The notes under the pieces: model-generated
The model's database searches: none
Seen by the model: the letters and a program-made list of their open reading frames with translations, nothing else
Told to the model about the DNA's origin: nothing
Position numbers and translations under genes: made by a program
In this document: positions 1 through 8,215 of the stretch, piece after piece
How the letters are laid out: every line of letters begins with the position of its first letter
How positions within the stretch are numbered: position 1 is the first letter of the stretch
DNA from: JAAYPI01 sp036734385
Lineage (GTDB): Bacteria > Bacteroidota > Bacteroidia > Bacteroidales > Paludibacteraceae
Length of the DNA: 64,000 nt
Reading direction: 5' to 3'
Assembly: GCA_036734385.1 (NCBI GenBank)
Contig: DAIMYQ010000006.1
Coordinates: forward strand, 7,339-71,338

Positions 1-192
1 AACTACTATTCCGACTACACAGAAACTACCGATTACAGAGCTAACAGTAAATATTCATATAAACCACAATCTTTCGGAATCTCCGTTTCTTACCGCTTTG
101 GAGAATTAAAAGATGAAATTAAAAAAGTGCAAAAAACCATCGAAAATGATGATGTAAAAGGCGGTGGAAACAGAGGTGGTGGAGGAAATTAA
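1..192 (+). CDS. C-terminal end of an outer-membrane beta-barrel (TonB-receptor-like) protein, partial
   Basis: The window opens inside this gene; frame 1 is open from the first base to a TAA at 190-192 and gives the last 63 residues. What is visible is a typical final beta-strand (GISVSYRFGEL), then a charged helix-like stretch (KDEIKKVQKTIENDD) and a Gly/Asn-rich tail. That tail pattern is familiar from Bacteroidetes outer-membrane beta-barrel proteins of the large TonB-dependent-receptor-like group with an N-terminal carboxypeptidase-regulatory domain. The substrate cannot be told from this fragment. The family assignment rests on tail resemblance from memory. Confidence 0.6.
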   Translation, partial: NYYSDYTETTDYRANSKYSYKPQSFGISVSYRFGELKDEIKKVQKTIENDDVKGGGNRGGGGN

Positions 193-279
193 TTGAGAGT
201 AATTAGTTTGTATAAATTGAAGTTGTAATCTACATTACCGTAAATACTTTATTTATCACAGAGAATAATAACTTTAATA

Positions 280-1224
280 TCAACTGTTAGGGGACGAGAA
301 TGCCCTATAAGCAGCATTACTCAGACAAAACAATAAAATGGCAGTTATAAATCCTGCAAAAACATCTACTACATAATGAGCTTGTATGTAAACCGTCGAA
401 CACACAAGTACAAAATAAACCGGCAGAACTAAAAACAAAAACAAACGACGGCGATAACGCATTATCAAAAGAACTATCAAGGTCGAAATACCAACATGGG
501 AACTCGGGAATGCAGCAGTAGGTCTTTCGCCGATTCGTTGTGTTCTTTCAACCAATCCGTGAAAAAAACCTCCCACATTTGTCTGAGCAGGCGTAAGAAC
601 AGGATGTTGATCAAAATAGGTTCCTACAGCGGGAAAAATTCCCGATCTTACATTTTCAAGACCAATAGCGGAGTAATAGTATTGCGGACCGGCAGTGGGG
701 AAAAATATATACATCAAATAATAAATAAAAAAGGACATTAAAACAGTAAAATAAAAATATTTAAAATACTTAATATCCAAAAGATAAAAATACAAACCGG
801 TACAAACAATAAGCGGATAGTATGCAAAATAGCCCATATTCATCAATTCGCAAAACCATGTTTGAGTAACCTTGTGTGAAAACAAAAGAGCAGGCTGGCA
901 ACTAAAAATAAATTGCTCCCAATAGGCAAGCAAATGATCATAATTGATTAGTGACCTGTTAATATCAAACGTTTCGGGATACCATAGAATTAATAACAAT
1001 CCAACGAAAACGTTTCTTAAAAAACGAATAATTTTCAAATCATTCTTACTACTGATAAATGCCAACAAAGCCATAAAAACGACAATCAACAACCTAGTTG
1101 TCAGCAATTTAATAGCTGATTGAAACTCCACTCCGATTAAAAGAATAATGATAGTCGTAATCAGAATATAAAGCAACGTCAGCTTTTCTATGGCAAAAAA
1201 ATGTAAAGTTCTTTTATTGGACAT
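280..1224 (-). CDS. PAP2-family membrane phosphatase / Aur1-type phosphotransferase
   Basis: A 314-residue integral membrane protein with about six hydrophobic segments. Its C-terminal half carries a PAP2 active site: a PSSH motif (in AAFPSSHVGIS) and a distal AHYVVDVFAG motif supplying the second His and the Asp. The FFPTAGPQYYY stretch ahead of them resembles the PAP2_3 (Aur1/Ipt1) branch, whose eukaryotic members transfer a phosphoinositol head group to ceramide. Bacteroidetes make sphingolipids, so a role in head-group transfer or removal is possible, but a general lipid-phosphate phosphatase is equally compatible. It is a single gene read toward the partial barrel gene. The ATG at 1224 follows an AT-rich region and is the only good start. 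Confidence 0.75.
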   Translation of the reverse strand: MSNKRTLHFFAIEKLTLLYILITTIIILLIGVEFQSAIKLLTTRLLIVVFMALLAFISSKNDLKIIRFLRNVFVGLLLILWYPETFDINRSLINYDHLLAYWEQFIFSCQPALLFSHKVTQTWFCELMNMGYFAYYPLIVCTGLYFYLLDIKYFKYFYFTVLMSFFIYYLMYIFFPTAGPQYYYSAIGLENVRSGIFPAVGTYFDQHPVLTPAQTNVGGFFHGLVERTQRIGERPTAAFPSSHVGISTLIVLLIMRYRRRLFLFLVLPVYFVLVCSTVYIQAHYVVDVFAGFITAILLFCLSNAAYRAFSSPNS

Positions 1225-1414
1225 TAATTCAATTATGTGTCAGTGTTGAAAGTTTTTTACAAAAATATCAAAAAAAATTAACTACTAATTCACATGACAT
1301 TTGTTTATGTGATGCAAAAGTATTCTTTTTATTTAATATGCAATTTTTTATGAATAAAGAATTACATATTGTAACCATGAATAAGTAATTGTCTCAAAGC
1401 AAGTAAAAAATATC

Positions 1415-1422
1415 TAATTTTG
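1415..1422 (+). promoter_or_regulatory. Bacteroidetes -7 box for the ybaK-like gene
   Basis: TAATTTTG matches TAnnTTTG and lies 25 bp upstream of the ATG at 1448. A TTG at 1389-1391 is 23 bp upstream, longer than the usual 19-21, so the -33 element is uncertain. Confidence 0.4.
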
Positions 1423-1447
1423 CAATGTTATTGTTAAGATTTCTTGT

Positions 1448-1930
1448 ATGTCAATAGAAAAAACAAACGCTGCCCGACTACTTGATAAGGCGAAAATACA
1501 TTATGAATTAATTTCATACGAAGTAGATGAATCGGATTTAAGTGCCATTCACGTCGCTGCACAACTGAACGAACCGATAGAACTGGTTTTCAAGACACTT
1601 GTGCTGAAAGGCGATAAAACAGGCCATTTTGTGTGTGTTATTCCGGGAGCAGAAGAACTGGATTTGAAAAAAGCCTCTAAAATTTCAGGCAACAAAAGTT
1701 GTGATTTGATTCCTATGAAAGAATTATTGTCCATTACAGGCTACATTCGAGGAGCATGTTCCCCTATAGGCATGAAAAAACATTTTCCGACCTATATTCA
1801 CGAAAGTTGCCTCACCCTGGCAAAAATCTACATCAGTGCAGGCAAAAGAGGATTACAACTTCTTGTCGCTCCTCAAGACCTCATTACAGAAGTAAAAGGC
1901 ACGGTCGGTTTTCTTATCTTAACAGCATAA
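1448..1930 (+). CDS. ybaK: Cys-tRNA(Pro)/Cys-tRNA(Cys) deacylase, YbaK/EbsC type
   Basis: A 160-residue single-domain protein of the YbaK/ProX editing family, which hydrolyses cysteine mischarged on tRNA(Pro) in the cytoplasm. Family landmarks are the N-terminal helix ending in a Leu/Ile-rich stretch, the segment around FKTLVLKGDKTGHFVCVIPGAEELDLKK (written here only as a location, about residues 48-75), the conserved Lys of LDLKKASK, and the glycine-rich GYIRGACSPIGMKK loop. Length matches the family (about 155-165). The gene stands alone, with its own -7 box upstream and a shared hairpin terminator downstream against the convergent porin gene. Confidence 0.9.
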   Translation: MSIEKTNAARLLDKAKIHYELISYEVDESDLSAIHVAAQLNEPIELVFKTLVLKGDKTGHFVCVIPGAEELDLKKASKISGNKSCDLIPMKELLSITGYIRGACSPIGMKKHFPTYIHESCLTLAKIYISAGKRGLQLLVAPQDLITEVKGTVGFLILTA

Positions 1931-1934
1931 AAAA

Positions 1935-1972
1935 GGGTTGCCAAGTTCTTAGCAACCCATCCTACATTTTTT
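1935..1972. terminator. bidirectional terminator between ybaK-like gene and porin
   Basis: Inverted repeat GGGTTGC (1935-1941) / GCAACCC (1952-1958), a 10-base loop, A-tract on the left and T-rich stretch 1967-1972 on the right. It sits between two convergent genes and can serve both. Confidence 0.8.
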
Positions 1973-1983
1973 GTTGTACTGAC

Positions 1984-2985
1984 CTATAATGCTACTTGTA
2001 AATTTAAAAATGCAGACATTTTTGCTTCTCCTCCCTCGGCTGGTTGCCAAGCCCTAAAGTTAGGTGATAATTTAACATATTTACAGGGAGAATATTGCAA
2101 TCCGACGACACCTAATTGCCCATCTTTGGCAATATTCCAATCATTTTGAGAATACAAATAGTCCCATCTTCCAAACACTTCCAAATCCTTTGGCAATTTA
2201 ACCGTAGCATAGGCAGAAAGGCCTCTCAAAGTACTATTTTCAGTGAACTTTGAGTTAAACAAATTGTTGCATTCAGCACCGAAAGAAAATTCTTTTTGTT
2301 TGTATCCTAAAAATAAGGCAAGATTTTCTCGAGATTTAGCAACTAACGTATCAGCAGGCTTTTTATCGTATCGATCATAATAAACTCTGACTGTTAACGG
2401 CTTAATAGGCTGCAAGGTTACGCCTCCTCCATAACAAAATTTATCGTCTTTGTTTAGTTCTTTATACCCTTCTCCATTTCTAAAAATACCATCAACATAT
2501 AACCAATCCGTAAAATTATACTGGGCAGAAATACCCATATCGGCACTGGAACCAAAAATATATTCATCTTGGAAAGATTTTAGGATATAGCGATATCCCC
2601 ACTGTTTTTCCTGAACATCAGACTGAATGGTATTAATTAACCCTCCGTTTAAAGTAAAATTTCCTGTTTTCCAATTCAATTCGGCATTTTTTACATACGC
2701 CACACGTTCCAATTTGGAACCTGAAACTTCAGGATTACCAATATCCAAACGAACACGACCCGATAAACTTTCTGTCAAATTAAAACTTGCCCCTAAATAA
2801 ACGCGGTCAAGGTTAAAACCCGAGTTATTGTCAGCTCCTTGTCCTATTCCCGTACCAAAATTGGAAAAAATAGTAACAATAGGCTTAACGGTCATTTTAA
2901 AATCTTCCGTTTTTGGCTCTATGGTTTGAGCAAAAGTTGTCGTGCTAAAAACGGCAAATAAAATTACACATAAATTTTTTTTCAT
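1984..2985 (-). CDS. outer-membrane porin, probably phosphate-selective (OprO/P-like)
   Basis: A 333-residue beta-barrel protein with a signal peptide (MKKNLCVILFAVFSTTTFAQ) and alternating amphipathic strands ending in a short NLQVAL strand. The start is placed at the ATG at 2985. A longer reading from 3027 adds a Lys-rich stretch ahead of the signal peptide and would run through the likely promoter (3006-3037). Strand pattern and the FRNGEGYKE and YYDRYDKKP segments resemble the phosphate-selective porin O/P group. It is divergent from pstS across 322 bp, which supports a phosphate-uptake role and possible control by the adjacent PhoB-like regulator. The barrel fold is secure; the substrate is inferred from context. 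Confidence 0.75.
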   Translation of the reverse strand: MKKNLCVILFAVFSTTTFAQTIEPKTEDFKMTVKPIVTIFSNFGTGIGQGADNNSGFNLDRVYLGASFNLTESLSGRVRLDIGNPEVSGSKLERVAYVKNAELNWKTGNFTLNGGLINTIQSDVQEKQWGYRYILKSFQDEYIFGSSADMGISAQYNFTDWLYVDGIFRNGEGYKELNKDDKFCYGGGVTLQPIKPLTVRVYYDRYDKKPADTLVAKSRENLALFLGYKQKEFSFGAECNNLFNSKFTENSTLRGLSAYATVKLPKDLEVFGRWDYLYSQNDWNIAKDGQLGVVGLQYSPCKYVKLSPNFRAWQPAEGGEAKMSAFLNLQVAL

Positions 2986-3307
2986 CCTTTTCTTTTTTTT
3001 GCCCGCAAAATTACATTTTAGTTTCATTCAAATCCAATTTCATTAAGAAATAAAAACATTTGATATTTACAATATTTCTTACAGCATTTTACAAAAAGTC
3101 CTTTTCAAAAGGTTTTTCCGGTAGTTAATAATCTTATGTTACCTATTGCAATTCCTGATTTCTATAAATTGCCATAAATAAAAAACAGGTTCCAATCTAC
3201 GACAAACGAAATAGCTTAACATTTTTGTAACAATTGCTCAATGAAAATGCAACAACATTAGTGTTTTTTTGTAAGGAGAAATAGAAGTTAAACAAAAAAC
3301 AAAAAAG
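2986..3307. promoter_or_regulatory. divergent control region between porin and pst operon
   Basis: 322 bp without a gene. Leftward, TAATTTTG (3013-3006, minus strand) with TTG at 3037-3035 and a 21-bp spacer makes a Bacteroidetes-type promoter for the porin, about 20 bp from its ATG. Rightward, no clean TAnnTTTG box is visible before pstS; the stretch TTAGTG followed by seven T and G (about 3258-3271) is the nearest candidate. A short hairpin CCTTTT-CA-AAAGG lies near 3101-3113. I could not recognise PhoB boxes, but this is where they would be expected. Confidence 0.5.
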
Positions 3308-4342
3308 ATGAAAAAGCTATTATTTTTTACAGGAATCGGTCTTTTGTTATTGGCTACAGGATGTAACAAAAAAGGCACCGAACAATTAGCAGGAGCAGGA
3401 GCAACATTTCCTCTTCCTTATTACAATTTAGCATTCGAGAACTTTCAAACAACAACAGGAAACGCTGTTTCTTACGGTGGCGTCGGTAGTGGTGGCGGTA
3501 TACGTAGTTTAAAAGAGGGAGTTGTAGACTTTGCTGGAAGTGACGCTTTTCTTTCTGACAAGGAAGCAAGTGAAATGAAAGAAGTAATACATATTCCTAC
3601 TTGTTTGGGAGCTGTGGTTTTATCCTATAATCTTCCCAACGTAAAAAATTTAAACCTTACAGGAGACATTGTCGCTGATATTTATTTGGGAACAATTACC
3701 AAATGGAACGACCCTCGTATTCAAGCAATAAATAAAGAGATTGCTTTACCAAATAAAAACATTACCCCCGTTTACCGTTCTGACGGTAGCGGAACTACCT
3801 TTGTATTCAGTGATTATTTAACAAAAGTCAGTCCCGTTTGGAGCGAAAAACTAGGAACCGGAAAATCATTAAACTTTGCTACCGGAATCGCAGCCAAAGG
3901 AAACCCAGGAGTAGCCGGAACGGTTAGCCAAACAGAAGGAGCTATCGGCTATATTGGTTCAGAGTATGCTTTTGCTCAAGGAATTGCTATCGCTGCTTTG
4001 CAAAATTCCAATAATGAATTTATTCTTCCTTCAGGCAAATCAATTTCTACCGCTGCGGCAGGAGAACTCCCTGCTGATACACGTGCTATGATAACTAATT
4101 CTCCAGCAAAAGGAGCTTATCCTATCAGTTGCTTTACTTGGATACTTGTATACAAAGAACAAGCGTATTCAAAACGAACTATAGGACAAGCAAAGGTTAC
4201 CATAGATTTACTAAACTATATGTTGAGCGACGCAGCCCAAAATATGACAGAAAAAGTGCATTATGCTCCTCTTCCTAAAAATTTAATAGAAATGTCAAAG
4301 AAAAATATAGGTAAAATTACCTATGAAGGAAAGAAACTATAA
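3308..4342 (+). CDS. pstS: phosphate ABC transporter, periplasmic phosphate-binding lipoprotein PstS
   Basis: A 344-residue phosphate-binding protein that delivers phosphate to the PstCA permease. The signal ends in a lipobox (LLLATGC, Cys19), so the mature protein is membrane-anchored. Ligand-binding segments typical of PstS are visible: AGATFPLPYY near the mature N-terminus, the glycine-rich VGSGGGI loop, DFAGSDAFLS, and SDGSGTTFVFSDYL in the second lobe. It is first in the rightward pstS-pstC-pstA-pstB-phoU-response regulator-histidine kinase run, with 10 bp to pstC. Confidence 0.97.
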   Translation: MKKLLFFTGIGLLLLATGCNKKGTEQLAGAGATFPLPYYNLAFENFQTTTGNAVSYGGVGSGGGIRSLKEGVVDFAGSDAFLSDKEASEMKEVIHIPTCLGAVVLSYNLPNVKNLNLTGDIVADIYLGTITKWNDPRIQAINKEIALPNKNITPVYRSDGSGTTFVFSDYLTKVSPVWSEKLGTGKSLNFATGIAAKGNPGVAGTVSQTEGAIGYIGSEYAFAQGIAIAALQNSNNEFILPSGKSISTAAAGELPADTRAMITNSPAKGAYPISCFTWILVYKEQAYSKRTIGQAKVTIDLLNYMLSDAAQNMTEKVHYAPLPKNLIEMSKKNIGKITYEGKKL

Positions 4343-4352
4343 AAAATAAACC

Positions 4353-5207
4353 ATGTCCGACAAAGCTTTTAAAATAATTCTTTGGTTTTCGGCAATAGTA
4401 ATTTTGGTGATTTCCGGCGGAATACTCTACTCGTTAGCGAGTGGGGCTATTCCTGCTTTTAAGGAATTCGGTTTTTGGAATTTTATTAGTTCTGCAAAAT
4501 GGGACCCGACAATGGACAAAGAACAATATGGAGCCCTTTCATTTATCATCGGCACAATATTGACTTCTTTTTTGGCAATTATATTTTGTTTGCCTTTTGC
4601 TTTGCCGGTAGCTATTTTTATCGGCGAATATTTTAGAGGCAAGAAATTGGCTTCAGGACTTGGAACGGTCATTGATTTACTGGCAGGAATTCCTTCTATT
4701 GTTTACGGGTTATGGGGATTTTATGTGCTAAGACCGATTATCATTTCTTTGGGATTATCAGAACAAGGGTTCGGCATATTGACCTCTTCATTAGTACTGG
4801 CAATTATGATTATTCCATACGCCTCGTCGCTAAGTTCGGAATTTATACGCATGGTTCCTAAAGAATTAAAAGAAGGGGCTTACAGTTTGGGAGCTACTCG
4901 TTTGGAAGTAATCAGATACGTTATTCTACCCATTTCAGGTTCAGGTATTTTTTCAGCTTTTGTTTTGGCTTTGGGAAGAGCATTGGGAGAAACAATGGCA
5001 GTAACTATGCTAATAGGAAATTCCAACGGAATTCCAACCTCTATTTTCGACACAGGAAACACCATGGCAAGTATCATTGCCAACCAATTTGGTGAAGCAG
5101 ACGGGATAAAACTTTCTTCACTTATCGCAGTAGGCTTGCTATTGTTTATGATAACAGCAATAATAAACCTCATCGGAAAACTGATGATAAAACAAAATAG
5201 TAAATGA
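4353..5207 (+). CDS. pstC: phosphate ABC transporter permease PstC
   Basis: A 284-residue inner-membrane permease with about six membrane segments. It has the ABC-permease coupling (EAA-like) loop KEGAYSLGATRLEVIRYVILP and the following LGRALGETMAVTMLIG helix characteristic of PstC. It pairs with PstA to form the phosphate channel. The stop overlaps the pstA start by 4 bp (ATGA), implying translational coupling. Confidence 0.96.
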   Translation: MSDKAFKIILWFSAIVILVISGGILYSLASGAIPAFKEFGFWNFISSAKWDPTMDKEQYGALSFIIGTILTSFLAIIFCLPFALPVAIFIGEYFRGKKLASGLGTVIDLLAGIPSIVYGLWGFYVLRPIIISLGLSEQGFGILTSSLVLAIMIIPYASSLSSEFIRMVPKELKEGAYSLGATRLEVIRYVILPISGSGIFSAFVLALGRALGETMAVTMLIGNSNGIPTSIFDTGNTMASIIANQFGEADGIKLSSLIAVGLLLFMITAIINLIGKLMIKQNSK

Positions 5208-6067
5208 ATACACTAAAATACCGTACACTAAAAAACAAGGTATTTTTTGCCATTGTTTGTTTTTTTGCTGCACTAACAGCGGTGCCTTTATTCGCCATTT
5301 TAGGTGAAGTTTTACTAAAAGGATGGAGACAAATTAACTTTGCTTTCTTCACAGAAAAAACGCCTACCACCTTAGATGCTTTATTGGCCATAAAATCAGA
5401 TAACATTATTCCGGGAGGTATTGCCAATGGTATTATCGGCACTTTGCTGATGGTATTGATGGCATCGGCAGTTGCTATTCCGATTGGTGTATTGGCAGGC
5501 ATTTATTTATCAGAAAAAAGGACAACAAAATTTTCTGCCGTAGTGCGTTTCGTTACAGATTTACTACAAGGTATTCCTTCCATTGTGGTAGGTATTGTGG
5601 CATTTGCATGGATTGTTTCTCCATTAAAAAGTTATTCAGCTGTTGCCGGCAGTGCCGCCTTAGCCATTATGATGCTCCCTTTAATTGTCCGATCAACAGA
5701 AGAAACATTAAATATGCTCCCCAATAGCCTGAAAGAAGCCGGATTAGCTTTAGGTACATCTTATTCGTCCGTAGTACTGAAAGTTCTTGTACCTTCTGCT
5801 TTTGGAGGTATTTTTACGGGAATTTTATTGGCAATTTCGCGTGTGATAGGCGAAACGGCACCACTTATGCTAACCGCTTTGGGCAGTTCTATTATACAAT
5901 GGGACGTAACAAGACCAAGCTCGGCAGTATCGCTATTGATTTGGGAATTTTACAACGACCCCAACTTGCAAAACATGATTTGGAGTGCATCTCTTTTTCT
6001 GTTACTTTTGGTGTTAACCCTTAATATTATTGCAAAACAAATAACGAAAAAATGGAGAATTCAATAA
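5204..6067 (+). CDS. pstA: phosphate ABC transporter permease PstA
   Basis: A 287-residue partner permease with six hydrophobic segments. The coupling loop is KEAGLALGTSYSSVVLKVLVP, followed by ISRVIGETAPLMLTALG, as in PstA. A large periplasmic stretch follows the first helix (about residues 35-70). It overlaps pstC by 4 bp and pstB by 16 bp, so the three membrane-complex genes are tightly coupled. Confidence 0.96.
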   Translation: MNTLKYRTLKNKVFFAIVCFFAALTAVPLFAILGEVLLKGWRQINFAFFTEKTPTTLDALLAIKSDNIIPGGIANGIIGTLLMVLMASAVAIPIGVLAGIYLSEKRTTKFSAVVRFVTDLLQGIPSIVVGIVAFAWIVSPLKSYSAVAGSAALAIMMLPLIVRSTEETLNMLPNSLKEAGLALGTSYSSVVLKVLVPSAFGGIFTGILLAISRVIGETAPLMLTALGSSIIQWDVTRPSSAVSLLIWEFYNDPNLQNMIWSASLFLLLLVLTLNIIAKQITKKWRIQ

Positions 6068-6825
6068 GAGAAAACATTTTAACTCTAAAAGATGTTTGCG
6101 TTTCATACTCTCCGGGGAAAAATGCAGTAAACAACGTAACCGCAGATATCCAAAAAGGTCTCATCACATCTATTATGGGTCCGTCGGGTTGCGGTAAAAG
6201 CACACTGTTAAGGGCTATTAACCGAATGCACGAATTATATCCGGGCATCACCGTTACAGGAGAAATAAAGCTAAACGAAAAAGACATTCTCAAAATGGAT
6301 GCTATTGAAGTTCGTCGTATGGCAGGAATGGTTTTTCAACGCCCTAATCCCTTTCCTACGCTAAGTATTTACGATAATGTCATTGCTGGATATAAATTAA
6401 ACGGAATCAAAGCTTCAAAAATAGAAAGAGACGAAATGGTAGAAAAATGCCTCAAAAACGTCGGACTTTGGGAAGAAGTAAAAGATTCTTTGCAAAAAAA
6501 GGGAGCTTTCCTTTCCGGAGGGCAACAACAAAGACTTTGCATTGCCCGTGCATTAGCACTCAAACCGGATATTTTGCTAATGGATGAGCCAACGTCTGCT
6601 CTCGACCCCATTGCCACAAACCGCATTGAGGAATTGTTGGTGGAACTGAAAAAAGAAGTTACTATCGTGATTGTAACACACAATATGTCTCAAGCTGCCC
6701 GAATTTCAGATTATTCGATGTTTATGTATTTGGGCGATTTAGTGGAATTCGACAGGACAGAAAAAATGTTTACCACCCCTGAAGACAAACGTACAGAGGA
6801 ATATTTAACAGGAAGATTTGGATAA
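6052..6825 (+). CDS. pstB: phosphate ABC transporter ATPase PstB
   Basis: A 257-residue ABC ATPase that energises phosphate import. Visible motifs are Walker A GPSGCGKST (about residues 43-51), the Q-loop in GMVFQRPNPFP, the signature LSGGQQQRLCIARAL, Walker B ILLMDEPTSALD and the switch His in IVTHNMSQA. The NPFP after the Q-loop and the MFTTPEDKRTEEYLTGRFG end are PstB hallmarks. The ATG at 6052 lies inside pstA; the next in-frame candidates would cut the first strand, so the overlapping start is kept. Confidence 0.97.
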   Translation: MENSIRENILTLKDVCVSYSPGKNAVNNVTADIQKGLITSIMGPSGCGKSTLLRAINRMHELYPGITVTGEIKLNEKDILKMDAIEVRRMAGMVFQRPNPFPTLSIYDNVIAGYKLNGIKASKIERDEMVEKCLKNVGLWEEVKDSLQKKGAFLSGGQQQRLCIARALALKPDILLMDEPTSALDPIATNRIEELLVELKKEVTIVIVTHNMSQAARISDYSMFMYLGDLVEFDRTEKMFTTPEDKRTEEYLTGRFG

Positions 6826-6842
6826 TTTAAAACGATAATAAC

Positions 6843-7517
6843 ATGAAAACGATAAGAGAAGAATATTTGAATAGATTAACCGACGAATTTAAAACCATGT
6901 CCGATGCTGTTATTGAACAGTTAGAAATTATTCACAAACAAATAAAAGGAGAATCTTCCGAAGAGTTATTTGTAAAAATAAAAGCCAACGAACAACTGAT
7001 CAACCAATGTGAAGTAAAAATTCGCGAAGAAATTGTAAACAGTATCGTCCTTCAAAGTCCTAGAGCGAGCGACTTAAGAAGGCTTATTGCATATTTCGAT
7101 ATGATTGGTAACCTAGAACGGACAGGCGATTTGCTCTATGGCATTAGTAAAAGAATGTCCGATTTGCTGAAAAAAGACTCCATATATGAGCTTTTCAAAG
7201 AGGATGCCCTGAAATTATTTGAAATGTCAAACAAAATGATACAAAATGCTATCTTTGCTTTCATACAAGAAGATAACGACATTGCAAACAATGTGATTCG
7301 GTCGGACGATTTCGTGGATGATTTGGACATTAAGATTCACAAAAAATTATTGTCTATAACCGATAAAGAGAAATATCCCGACTTTTTTGCCGATTCACTA
7401 AATATTGAACGTATTTCGTACAAATTGGAACGTATTGGCGACAGTGCAACCAACATTGCTGAAGCCGTTATTTTTCTAACAGAAGGAAGAGATATCAAAC
7501 ATATTCACAAAATATAA
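6843..7517 (+). CDS. phoU: phosphate transport regulator PhoU
   Basis: A 224-residue all-helical protein with two PhoU domains. Conserved acidic/Arg patches are visible in RDFL-like positions (RASDLRRLIAYFDMIGNLERTGD) and in the second repeat (LNIERISYKLERIGDSATNIAEAVIF). In characterised bacteria PhoU links the Pst transporter to PhoR, keeping the Pho response off when phosphate is plentiful. It lies 17 bp after pstB and 5 bp before the response regulator, consistent with one transcript. Confidence 0.95.
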   Translation: MKTIREEYLNRLTDEFKTMSDAVIEQLEIIHKQIKGESSEELFVKIKANEQLINQCEVKIREEIVNSIVLQSPRASDLRRLIAYFDMIGNLERTGDLLYGISKRMSDLLKKDSIYELFKEDALKLFEMSNKMIQNAIFAFIQEDNDIANNVIRSDDFVDDLDIKIHKKLLSITDKEKYPDFFADSLNIERISYKLERIGDSATNIAEAVIFLTEGRDIKHIHKI

Positions 7518-7522
7518 GCAAT

Positions 7523-8200
7523 ATGAAAAAAATATTGGTCGTCGATGATGAAATGGACTTATGCGAGATTCTTCGTTTTAATTTGGAAAATGAAGGATAC
7601 GAAGTAGATACTGCCAATTCCGCTGAACAAGCCCTAAAAATATTGACGAATGACCACGACTTAATTTTGTTGGACGTGATGCTTGAAGGGATGTCCGGAT
7701 ATCAATTGGCAAACAAATTGAGAACGGAATTAAAAAACAATATTCCTATCATTTTCCTTACGGCAAAGAATACTGAAAACGATATGATAACAGGATTCAG
7801 CATTGGAGGAGATGACTATATCACCAAACCCTTTTCGCTGAAAGAAGTGCTGGTTCGCATCAAGGCTATTTCCCGAAGAACTGCCAAGCCAAAAAATGAC
7901 ACAGTAGAAAATCATCTTATCAATGTAGGAGAATTAACGATTAACGATATTGCCAAAACAGTTAAAATAAACGATGAAACAATATTGCTCACAAAAAAAG
8001 AATTTCTAATCTTAAAAATGTTATGCGAATCGATTGGTCGCTTTTACTCAAGAGAAGAAATTCTCAACCATGTATGGAACGACGAGTCATACGTTTTGAT
8101 ACGCACAGTTGATGTTCATATTGCTCGTTTACGAAAAAAATTAGGAGATTTTGGAAATCATATTATTAACAGACCCGGATTCGGCTATTGTTTTGAATAA
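7523..8200 (+). CDS. phoB: PhoB-like response regulator (OmpR family)
   Basis: A 225-residue receiver plus winged-helix regulator. The receiver has the acidic pair Asp8/Asp9, the phospho-acceptor Asp51 (LILLDVML), Thr80 (FLTAK) and Lys102 (YITKPF). The C-terminal domain has the OmpR/PhoB wing (LTKKEFLILKMLCES... VDVHIARLRKKLG... GFGYCFE). Position between phoU and a histidine kinase makes it the Pho regulator of this genome by context. The name phoB is inferred from neighbourhood, because OmpR-family sequence alone does not separate PhoB from paralogs. Confidence 0.85.
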   Translation: MKKILVVDDEMDLCEILRFNLENEGYEVDTANSAEQALKILTNDHDLILLDVMLEGMSGYQLANKLRTELKNNIPIIFLTAKNTENDMITGFSIGGDDYITKPFSLKEVLVRIKAISRRTAKPKNDTVENHLINVGELTINDIAKTVKINDETILLTKKEFLILKMLCESIGRFYSREEILNHVWNDESYVLIRTVDVHIARLRKKLGDFGNHIINRPGFGYCFE

Positions 8201-8215
8201 CAAAAAAATAATCTT

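Noticed and set aside
2986..3027. longer start of the porin
   Set aside because: The extra 14 residues precede a normal signal peptide and overlap the likely promoter.
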